NCBI RefSeq assembly: GCF_001955715.1 | Contig: NZ_CP019239.1 | Location: 2,294,001-2,358,000, forward strand | Direction: 5' to 3' | DNA: 64,000 nucleotides | Origin: Rhodoferax saidenbachensis | GTDB taxonomy: Bacteria; Pseudomonadota; Gammaproteobacteria; Burkholderiales; Burkholderiaceae_C | Part shown: in pieces, positions 36,129 to 43,347 of the stretch | Layout: each line of letters starts with the position of its first letter | Position numbering within the stretch: position 1 is the first letter of the stretch | Program-made: the position numbers and the translations under genes | The notes under the pieces: model-generated | Told to the model about the DNA's origin: nothing | Database searches by the model: none | Seen by the model: the letters and a program-made list of their open reading frames with translations, nothing else

Positions 36129-36764
36129 ATGCTGATTGCCTCGCTCTGCATTGCCCTGCCGCTGGCGGCCCTGTACCTTGCCTTCTGGCTCTGGTACGGC
36201 GGCAACGGCAAACCCATGACAGCCGAAGAAAAAGAAGCCGCATTGCGTGCCCTGCAAGCCACGGACGACAGCGACCACACCCGAGCCGCGATAGAAGAGG
36301 TCCGCGAACTGCTGGCCAGTGATGACGGCAAAGAGTTCGTCATGCAAAACCTGGTGCGCTACCGCCCCAAGGCGCTGTACCCAGCGGGCTACCACTACAG
36401 CGACGACCCGCGCGAGGCAGACAATCGTTACGGCAAGTCCATCGTCTGGCCGCTGCTGCGCAACGGCAACCTGCTGCTGTTCATTGGCCGACGTACCGGT
36501 AACTTTGTGGTGCCCGAAGGTGCAGACGCCTGGCACTACGTGGCCATGGTGCGTTACCGCAGCCGGCGCGACTTTGTGCGTTTTGCCATTGACGCCAACC
36601 AGGCCGAGAAGTTTGTCCACAAGTGGGCGGCCATCGAGAAGACCCACATCTTTCCCGTCAAACCCGTCGTGAGCCTGTTTGTGGTGCGCACGCTGGTCGC
36701 GCTGCTGTTGTCCTGCGCAGGCGCTTTACTGTTCTTCATTGCTCTTCAACCATCCACACCATGA
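36129..36764 (+). CDS. Membrane protein with a DUF1330-like domain
   Basis: 211 residues. One membrane helix lies at about 2-20 and another at about 180-203, with a cytoplasmic or periplasmic middle part. The middle shows KEFVMQNLVRYRPKA, YGKSIVWPLLRNGNLLLFIG and DAWHYVAMVRYRSRRDF, which resembles the dimeric alpha/beta DUF1330 fold. The function is unknown. It overlaps the following DJ-1 gene by ATGA, so the two are translationally coupled. Confidence 0.7.
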   Translation: MLIASLCIALPLAALYLAFWLWYGGNGKPMTAEEKEAALRALQATDDSDHTRAAIEEVRELLASDDGKEFVMQNLVRYRPKALYPAGYHYSDDPREADNRYGKSIVWPLLRNGNLLLFIGRRTGNFVVPEGADAWHYVAMVRYRSRRDFVRFAIDANQAEKFVHKWAAIEKTHIFPVKPVVSLFVVRTLVALLLSCAGALLFFIALQPSTP

Positions 36765-37588
36765 CCATTGCACTCCTGCTGCTTGTCCTCACCGGCCTCT
36801 ACCTCTGGCTGGGCTTGCCCGCCACCTTGCGCGCCTTGGGCCTGCACCCCCACTACCACGGCCCCCTGTACAAACTGCCGGGCCAGCGCGCGCTCATCAT
36901 CACCACCAGCCAAGCCACTTTGGGTGAAGGCGGCAAGGCTACAGGTGTTTTTGGCTCGGAGATGACGGCACCGTATTACGCCTTCCTGGACGGTGGCATG
37001 CACGTGGATGTGGCGAGCATCCGGGGCGGTGCCATCCCGATTGAGCCGGATTCGTTTCGCTGGTTCATGGCCACCGACTCCGACAAACGTTACCTGCATG
37101 ACGGCGTATTCCAGGCCAAGGTGGAAGACTCGCTGCGCATTGAAAACCTGGACTTTGCCGAATACGACCTGATTTTCCTGGCCGGTGGTTGGGGCGCCGC
37201 TTACGACCTGGGCACCTCGGCGGTACTGGGCGAAAAAATTACCCAGGCCTGGCGGGCGGGCAAAGTCATCGGTGGTGTGTGCCACGGCCCCCTGGGCCTG
37301 CTGCGGGCCAAAGACCACAACGGCGAATCGCTGGTCCAAGGCAAACGCGTGACCGCAGTAACCGACAAACAGGTCCGCGAACTGGGCATCAGCACCACGC
37401 CCCAACACCCGGAGCGTGAGCTGCGTGCAGCCGGCGCCCTGTTTGAAAGTGCCACCGCCCTGAGAGACCCCTTTGCCAACCACACCGTGGCAGATGGCAA
37501 ACTGGTCACCGGGCAAAACCAGAATGCAGGCCCAGAGACAGCACAAACGATGATGCGTGTGGCCGGGGGCATGGTTCGCATGGCGTAA
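36761..37588 (+). CDS. DJ-1/PfpI-family protein with N-terminal membrane anchor
   Basis: 275 residues. A helix at about 3-22 precedes a class I amidotransferase-like fold. The nucleophile elbow is IGGVCHGPLGLL, with a Glu near EMTAPYYAF and DLIFLAGGWGAAYDLG before it. Family members act as glyoxalase III/deglycase-like enzymes, chaperones or peptidases. The anchor is unusual and places it at the membrane with the neighbours. The start is set by the ATGA overlap with the upstream gene. Confidence 0.82.
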   Translation: MTIALLLLVLTGLYLWLGLPATLRALGLHPHYHGPLYKLPGQRALIITTSQATLGEGGKATGVFGSEMTAPYYAFLDGGMHVDVASIRGGAIPIEPDSFRWFMATDSDKRYLHDGVFQAKVEDSLRIENLDFAEYDLIFLAGGWGAAYDLGTSAVLGEKITQAWRAGKVIGGVCHGPLGLLRAKDHNGESLVQGKRVTAVTDKQVRELGISTTPQHPERELRAAGALFESATALRDPFANHTVADGKLVTGQNQNAGPETAQTMMRVAGGMVRMA

Positions 37589-37609
37589 AACAGGCGCGCG
37601 CGGCGCCAC

Positions 37610-37625
37610 TTCACCCTGCGGGGTG
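37610..37625 (+). promoter_or_regulatory. Short hairpin between DJ-1 and sulfatase genes
   Basis: TCACCC (37610-37615) and GGGTGA (37620-37625) with a 4-nt loop lie in the 64-bp gap. It has no T-run and ends 11 bp before the sulfatase ribosome site AAAGGAG, so it may modulate translation. Confidence 0.4.
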
Positions 37626-37652
37626 ATCCATAAAAACAAAGGAGACATCGCT

Positions 37653-39317
37653 GTGACACTTCGCAAAAGACTCGGCATCACCGCCCTGGTACTGCTGGGG
37701 GCCGTGGCCCTGCTGTATGTCAACCGCATCGAGCTGCTGAAATATTCGCTGGGCTGGTACACCGACATCCGTTTTCCGCGCGAACCCAACAAGCCCGTAC
37801 CCTGGATGGCTGGCCCCGACCAAGCCGACAAACCAGTGGGCCAGCGCCCGCCCAACATCATCGTCATCCTGGCGGACGACATGGGCATCAACGATGTGTC
37901 CACCCGCGGCGGCGGCCACACGGCCGAGGGTGTACCCACCCCCAACATCGACTCCATCGCCCGCGATGGTGTGCGTTTTGACCAAGGCTACGCGGGCGCG
38001 GCCGTCTGCACAGTCTCGCGTGCCGCACTTATGACCGGGCGTTACCCCTGGCGTTTTGGCGTGGAATTCACGCCCACCCCCGGAGCCATGTCACGCGTGG
38101 CTCCTGCGCTGTATGGCGATACCAAACGACTGTATCCCGTGATCGTGGACAAGGAAAAGGCCGAGAAGTCCAAGGACTTCAACGACCTGGGCATGCCTGC
38201 TTCCGAAATCACCGTGGCCGAGGCGCTCAAGGCACGGGGCTACCACACCGTGCACATCGGCAAATGGCACCTGGGCAGCACACCCGAGATGCGTCCCAAC
38301 AACCAGGGTTTTGACGAAACCTTGTTCATGGAAAGCGGGCTGCATCTGCCCGTGAACTCGCCGGACGTGGAAAACTCGCGCCAGGACTTCGACCCCATCG
38401 ACAAATTCCTGTGGCCCAACATGCGTTTTGGCGTGAGCTACAACGGTGGCAAGTGGTTTGAACCGGCCAAGTACCTGGCCGACTATTACACCGACGAAGC
38501 CATCAACGCGATCCAGAAAAATAAAAACCGGCCCTTCTTCATGTACCTCGCACACTGGGGCGTACACACCCCGCTGCAGGCCAGCAAGGAAGACTACGAC
38601 GCGCTCTCCAACATCCCTGACCACCGTCGCCGCGTCTATGCCGCCATGGTGCGGTCCATAGACCGCAGTGTGGGCCGTGTGCTTCAAACCCTGAAAGACC
38701 AAGGGCTGGAAGAAAACACCATCGTCATCTTTGCCAGCGACAACGGCGCGCCCGGCTACATCGGCCTGCCCGATGTCAACAAGCCCTACCGCGGCTGGAA
38801 GCTCACCATGTTTGAAGGGGGCCTGCGCGTGCCCTATGTGGCCAAGTGGCCGGGGCATATTGCCGCCGGTACGCAGTACCAGCCACCCATCTCCAACATC
38901 GACATCATGCCTACCGTGCTGGCCGCAGCGGGCGGCACCCTGCCCACGGACAGGCCTATCGACGGCGTCAACCTCTTGCCCTACCTGACGGCCAAGCCTG
39001 CAACACAACCACCGCGCCCCCTGTACTGGCGCGACGGCCCCTACCAGGCCATGCAGGAAAACCTCTGGAAACTCATCGTCTCGGAGCGCCCTAAAAAAGA
39101 GTGGCTGTTCAACCTGGCCAACGATCCCACGGAAAAAACCAATCTGACCGGCGAGCAGCCGCAAAAGTTGGCACAAATGAAGGCGCAAATGGCAGCCCAC
39201 CACGCCACCATGCCGCCCTCGATGTGGCCCTCCTTCATTGAACTGCCTATCGAAATCGACAAAACCCTGGATCAGGTTCATGAACCCAGCGATGAGTATG
39301 TCTATTGGTACAACTGA
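37653..39317 (+). CDS. Membrane-anchored arylsulfatase-type enzyme
   Basis: 554 residues from a GTG start preceded by AAAGGAG. The N-terminal helix (about 6-24) anchors it, with the catalytic domain presumably periplasmic. Sulfatase motifs are IIVILADDMGIND (Asp75/Asp76 as metal ligands), the modification site CTVSRAALMTGRYPWRFG (Cys119), IGKWHLGS and IVIFASDNGAPG. The canonical site is C-x-P-x-R; here Val121 replaces Pro. Cys119 must become formylglycine for activity, and a formylglycine-generating enzyme gene follows 27 bp downstream. The substrate is unknown: a sulfate ester of a lipid, steroid or aryl compound. Confidence 0.9.
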   Translation: MTLRKRLGITALVLLGAVALLYVNRIELLKYSLGWYTDIRFPREPNKPVPWMAGPDQADKPVGQRPPNIIVILADDMGINDVSTRGGGHTAEGVPTPNIDSIARDGVRFDQGYAGAAVCTVSRAALMTGRYPWRFGVEFTPTPGAMSRVAPALYGDTKRLYPVIVDKEKAEKSKDFNDLGMPASEITVAEALKARGYHTVHIGKWHLGSTPEMRPNNQGFDETLFMESGLHLPVNSPDVENSRQDFDPIDKFLWPNMRFGVSYNGGKWFEPAKYLADYYTDEAINAIQKNKNRPFFMYLAHWGVHTPLQASKEDYDALSNIPDHRRRVYAAMVRSIDRSVGRVLQTLKDQGLEENTIVIFASDNGAPGYIGLPDVNKPYRGWKLTMFEGGLRVPYVAKWPGHIAAGTQYQPPISNIDIMPTVLAAAGGTLPTDRPIDGVNLLPYLTAKPATQPPRPLYWRDGPYQAMQENLWKLIVSERPKKEWLFNLANDPTEKTNLTGEQPQKLAQMKAQMAAHHATMPPSMWPSFIELPIEIDKTLDQVHEPSDEYVYWYN

Positions 39318-39344
39318 CGTGTACCGGCGATTGAAGGAAGACGC

Positions 39345-40385
39345 ATGACACTGCGCCGCACGGCAATAGGGCTGACCCTAGCTGCAGTGCTGGCTGTGGC
39401 GGGCATTTACGGGTACCGACTGTACTGGCAAGAGGCCACGCCGCAGGATGCAGGCAACACAGCGCGCCTGCAATGCGTCGCCCCCGGCACCGACGCGCAA
39501 GTACCCTCACCCCACCCCGGCATGGTGTGGGTACCGGCTGGCACATTTGCCTTTGGCGACACCGTGTATGCCGAAGAACAACCCGTGCGCCCGGCCACTG
39601 TCAAGGGCTTCTGGATGGACCGCACCGAGGTCACCAACGCGCAGTTCGCACGCTTCGTACAAGCCACCGGCTACGTGACGCTGGCCGAACGGCCCGTGGA
39701 CACCAAGCTCCACCCCGGCTTGCCCCCAGACATGCAGCAACCCGGTGCTGTGGTCTTCATCAACCCGGCCGACGTGCGCAATGGCGGCGACCTGCGCCAG
39801 TGGTGGCAATACGTGCCCGGTGCCAGTTGGCGCCACCCCGGTGGCCTCGCCACCAGCATCGAGGGCCGCGATGCGTTTCCGGTGGTCAACGTCACGCTGG
39901 AAGACGCCCAGGCCTACGCGCGCTGGGCAGGCCGCGCCCTGCCCTCCGAGGCCGAATGGGAATGGGCCGCACGCGGTGGGCAGGTGGAGAACAACGACCG
40001 CACCCAACCCGTGCAAGCCAATACCTGGCAAGGTGTGTTCCCCGTATCCAACCAGGCCGCCGATGGTTTTACTGCGCTGGCACCCGTGGGCTGCTTTGCA
40101 CCCAATGGGTTTGGTTTGCGCGACATGATTGGCAATGTGTGGGAACTCACCGCCGACCGCTATACCGAGCGCCACGGCGCACAAGACAACATCCCGCCCG
40201 ACCAGCCGCCCGTGGCCCAGCGCCCCGGTGCCGAGCCCGGACGCCACGTGATCAAAGGCGGCTCTTACCTGTGTGCGCCCAACTACTGCATGCGTTACCG
40301 CGCCGGTGCGCGCCAGCCACAGGAAGATGACCTGGCCACCGCCCATGTCGGATTCCGGACAGTGTTGCGTGCAGCGGGGCCTTAA
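39345..40385 (+). CDS. Formylglycine-generating enzyme-like protein (SUMF1/FGE family)
   Basis: 346 residues with a membrane anchor at about 7-24. The FGE-sulfatase domain begins near GMVWVPAGTFAFGD. The copper-binding Cys pair is preserved as C310 and C315 in GGSYLCAPNYCMRYR, with GNVWELTADRY before it. In known FGEs these two Cys bind Cu(I) and oxidise the sulfatase Cys to formylglycine using O2. Both this protein and the sulfatase have N-terminal anchors, so modification would occur outside the cytoplasm, which is unusual because bacterial FGEs generally act in the cytosol. Confidence 0.88.
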   Translation: MTLRRTAIGLTLAAVLAVAGIYGYRLYWQEATPQDAGNTARLQCVAPGTDAQVPSPHPGMVWVPAGTFAFGDTVYAEEQPVRPATVKGFWMDRTEVTNAQFARFVQATGYVTLAERPVDTKLHPGLPPDMQQPGAVVFINPADVRNGGDLRQWWQYVPGASWRHPGGLATSIEGRDAFPVVNVTLEDAQAYARWAGRALPSEAEWEWAARGGQVENNDRTQPVQANTWQGVFPVSNQAADGFTALAPVGCFAPNGFGLRDMIGNVWELTADRYTERHGAQDNIPPDQPPVAQRPGAEPGRHVIKGGSYLCAPNYCMRYRAGARQPQEDDLATAHVGFRTVLRAAGP

Positions 40386-40419
40386 ACTGGGCGCATAACT
40401 ACACGACGGAGACTGCCGC

Positions 40420-41856
40420 ATGAAAGCCCTGAGCCCCACCGATTCAGCGTTCCTGTGGATGGAAACGCGCAACCAGCCCATGCATGTGGCAGGGCTCAAC
40501 ATCTACACACCGCCCAAGGGCGCCGGGCCGGAGTTTGTGGGCCAGATGCTGGACGAGTGGCGCCAGCACCTGGGTGCCGAAGCACCTTTTAACCTGAAGC
40601 CGCGCCTGCGGCTGGGCATGTGGTACTGGGAAGAAGACACCGATTTCGAGATGGACTACCACGTGCGCCATCTCGCGCTGCCCCAGCCCGGACGCATCCG
40701 CGAGCTGCTGGCACTGGTGTCGCGTGTGCATGGCAACCTGATGGACCGCAGCCGCCCGTTGTGGGAGTGTTACGTCATTGAGGGCCTGCCCGGAGGGCGT
40801 TTTGCCACCTACATCAAGATGCACCACGCGCTGATTGACGGCGTGAGCGGCGCGCGCATGACAGCACAGGCCATGGCCACTACCGCTGCCGAACACAAGC
40901 CGCCGCTGTGGGCCCAATCGCTGGGCAAGGTGCCCAAGCCACGCCCTGCGTCTGCCAGCAAAAGTCTGCTGGCGCAACTGAGCGAACTGGCCCAAGCCGG
41001 GCGCGAAATACTGCCGGGCATTGGCGCCGGGCTGGTGGACATGGCCCGCTCCGCCAGCGGTGAAGAAACCGCCATCCCCACGCTCAAGGCGCCACCCACA
41101 CCGTTCAATGTGGAGATTTCGGGTGCGCGCCGGTTTGCCGCACAGTCGTTTCCGCTCTCGCGCCTCAAACGCATTGGCCAGGCCGCCAACGCCACGGTCA
41201 ATGACGTCACGCTGGCGATTTGCGCCGGTGCCCTGCGCCAGTACCTGCAAACCCACGCCAAGCTGCCCGCCAAACCGCTGGTCGCCATGGTGCCGGTGTC
41301 GCTGCACGGAGAGACCGATCTGGGTGGCAACCAGGTCACGCTGCTGCTGGCCGAGTTGGCCACCCACATCAAGGACCCGCTCAAACGGCTGGAGAAAATC
41401 AAGGCCTCCACCACCCAAGCCAAGGACAAGCTGCGCAGCATGTCGCGCCTGCAGAAAATGGCTTACGGCATGACGTCGATTGCCACCTTCGGCCCCGCGC
41501 TGGTGACCAAGCTGGCAGGCAAGTACCCGCCATTCAACCTGGTGATCTCCAACGTTCCGGGTTCACGCGAGACGCTGTACATGAACGGCGCCACGCTGGA
41601 CGAGATCTACCCGGTGTCCATCCCCACGCACTACTTGGCGCTCAACATCACCATCAGCGGTTACCGCGACAACCTGGGTTTTGGCTTCATCGCCTGCCGC
41701 CGCTCGGTACCTGCGCTGCAGCGCATGCTGGACTACACAGAGCAATCGATTGAGGAACTGGAAAAAGCGCTGGGACTGAATGCTCCTGTGGCGAAGAAAA
41801 AAGCGGCCGCTCCTGCGCCGAAAAAGCCCCACAAGCCCGTAGCGAAGAAGACATAA
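40420..41856 (+). CDS. Wax ester synthase/diacylglycerol acyltransferase (WS/DGAT)
   Basis: 478 residues. The catalytic motif HHxxxDG is HHALIDG at 135-141, with the conserved PLWE at 113-116 and the C-terminal-domain motif NLVISNVPGSRETLYMNGA. The family joins acyl-CoA to fatty alcohols or diacylglycerol to form storage lipids. The last 30 residues are Ala/Lys/Pro-rich (KKKAAAPAPKKPHKP), like a DNA- or membrane-binding tail. It is the last gene of the TetR-flanked operon. Product (wax ester or triacylglycerol) is undetermined. Confidence 0.92.
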   Translation: MKALSPTDSAFLWMETRNQPMHVAGLNIYTPPKGAGPEFVGQMLDEWRQHLGAEAPFNLKPRLRLGMWYWEEDTDFEMDYHVRHLALPQPGRIRELLALVSRVHGNLMDRSRPLWECYVIEGLPGGRFATYIKMHHALIDGVSGARMTAQAMATTAAEHKPPLWAQSLGKVPKPRPASASKSLLAQLSELAQAGREILPGIGAGLVDMARSASGEETAIPTLKAPPTPFNVEISGARRFAAQSFPLSRLKRIGQAANATVNDVTLAICAGALRQYLQTHAKLPAKPLVAMVPVSLHGETDLGGNQVTLLLAELATHIKDPLKRLEKIKASTTQAKDKLRSMSRLQKMAYGMTSIATFGPALVTKLAGKYPPFNLVISNVPGSRETLYMNGATLDEIYPVSIPTHYLALNITISGYRDNLGFGFIACRRSVPALQRMLDYTEQSIEELEKALGLNAPVAKKKAAAPAPKKPHKPVAKKT

Positions 41857-42038
41857 ACCGGGATTGTCCGTTGGGACGCGGATGGCTGGCGAGGCGAGTT
41901 GCGAGGCAGTTGAGTCACTGGTGAGAAGGCAATAGCACGGCTATTGCCGCCGAAGCAGGGGCACAAATGGCCGCAAATCGTCCGGCAGACACCGCGTAGG
42001 GGCGACAGCCCCGCCCAATGGACTATCCCGGTTGCAGT

Positions 42039-42058
42039 ACAGTGCAGTTTTGCACTGT
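42039..42058. promoter_or_regulatory. Perfect dyad just upstream of the chromate transporter genes
   Basis: ACAGTGCA (42039-42046) and TGCACTGT (42051-42058) with a GTTT loop end 7 bp before the chrA start codon. It is an operator or translation-control hairpin candidate. The remaining 41857-42065 gap has no gene. Confidence 0.5.
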
Positions 42059-42065
42059 GCTTCGT

Positions 42066-42683
42066 ATGCCCCCTGCCTCACCTCCTGCTGATTCTTCGGC
42101 AGTTCGCGCCCGCCCCCAATCGATAGCCGACCTGTTCTGGTCTTTCTCCATGCTCGCACTGCAGGGCTTTGGCGGCGTGCTGGCCGTGGTGCAGCGGGAG
42201 CTGGTCGAAAAGAAAAAGTGGCTCACGCTGGAAGAGTTTGTCGAAGACTGGGCTGTGGCCCAGATCCTGCCCGGCCCCAATGTGGTGAACCTCTCGCTGA
42301 TGATTGGTGACCGCTACTTCGGCATGCGCGGTGCGCTGGCCGCACTGGCCGGCATGCTGGCTTTTCCGCTGCTGATCGCCGTGGCCATGGCCGCCTTATT
42401 TGCTGGCGTTGCCGACACCCCGCAGGCCCAGGGCGCACTGCGCGGCATGGGTGCCGTGGCGGCTGCGCTGGTCACTGCCACCGGGCTCAAGCTCATCGGC
42501 GCTTTGAAGAAAAATCCGATGGGAACCCCCGTCTGCTGGGCGCTGGCAGCTATTACTTTTGTAGCGATTGGCATCTTGCGGCTGCCCCTGGTCTGGGTGC
42601 TGCTGTCGGCGGGTGGCGTGGCCAGCCTGTGGGCCTACCGGCAACTGGGCAAGACCCGCGCACTGGGCGGAGACGCACGATGA
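42066..42683 (+). CDS. chrA1: Chromate transporter, first half-size subunit (ChrA/CHR family)
   Basis: 205 residues, start MPPASPPADS. The CHR signature is ALQGFGGVLAVVQRELVEKK followed by AQILPGPNVVNLSLMIG, then hydrophobic helices. Half-size members work as heterodimers with the next gene, exporting chromate by exchange. The pair is divergent in sequence and oppositely oriented in the membrane in known cases. The stop is 61 bp before the second subunit. Confidence 0.9.
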   Translation: MPPASPPADSSAVRARPQSIADLFWSFSMLALQGFGGVLAVVQRELVEKKKWLTLEEFVEDWAVAQILPGPNVVNLSLMIGDRYFGMRGALAALAGMLAFPLLIAVAMAALFAGVADTPQAQGALRGMGAVAAALVTATGLKLIGALKKNPMGTPVCWALAAITFVAIGILRLPLVWVLLSAGGVASLWAYRQLGKTRALGGDAR

Positions 42684-42744
42684 GCGCCGCCGGGCCGTTC
42701 CCAAGGTGCTCGCACCCGCAGTCCGCTGGACGGAGGGTTACCTG

Positions 42745-43347
42745 ATGCCTTTGCACCTCACCCTCACCGCCGCCGACTGGCTGGGCATGTTTGTCCACTT
42801 CATGTCTCTCTCGCTCCTGGCCGTGGGCGGCGCCATCACCACCGCGCCCGACATGCACCGCTACCTGGTGGGTGAACAGCACTGGTTGACCGAGGACCAG
42901 TTCACTTCCAGCATCTCGCTGGCGCAGGCCGCGCCCGGCCCCAACGTGTTGTTTGTCGCGCTGATGGGCTGGAATGTGGGTGTGAACGCCGCCGGCGGTC
43001 TGTCTACCGGTGTGATGGCCGGGGTCTATGGCCTCATGGGCGTGCTGATCGCCATGGTGGGCATCATGCTGCCCAGCACCACCCTCACCTTCGCCGCCGC
43101 CCGCTGGGGCCACCAGAACCGCGAGCTGCGCGCCGTGCGCGCCTTCAAGCAGGGCATGGCGCCCATCGTGATTGCACTGTTGATTGCGACGGGCTGGATT
43201 CTGGCGTCTAGCCAAGGCACGCCGCTGGAGAACTGGCGCCCTTGGCTGCTAACCGCCGTGGCCACCGTGATTGTGTGGCGCACCAAGCTGCACTTGCTGT
43301 GGCTGCTGGGAGGCGGGGCGTTATTGGGGTGGATGGGCTGGGTATAA
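42745..43347 (+). CDS. chrA2: Chromate transporter, second half-size subunit
   Basis: 200 residues, start MPLHLTLTAADWLG. CHR signatures are LLAVGGAITTAPDMHRYLV and SISLAQAAPGPNVLFVAL. The C-terminus IVIALLIATGWIL, then ENWRPWLLTAVATVIV and WRTKLHLLWLLGGG is the source of four diverged partial copies in the next 8 kb (45.4, 46.8, 48.2 and 51.1 kb). The final 27 bp overlap the 3' end of the convergent EAL gene. It is the only intact copy and is likely functional. Confidence 0.9.
   Translation: MPLHLTLTAADWLGMFVHFMSLSLLAVGGAITTAPDMHRYLVGEQHWLTEDQFTSSISLAQAAPGPNVLFVALMGWNVGVNAAGGLSTGVMAGVYGLMGVLIAMVGIMLPSTTLTFAAARWGHQNRELRAVRAFKQGMAPIVIALLIATGWILASSQGTPLENWRPWLLTAVATVIVWRTKLHLLWLLGGGALLGWMGWV

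Noticed and set aside
42552..42582. GCTATTACTTTTGTAGC inside chrA1, similar to the start of the family repeat
   Set aside because: The remaining repeat blocks are missing and the reading frame and protein pattern of the transporter are normal, so it is probably chance.
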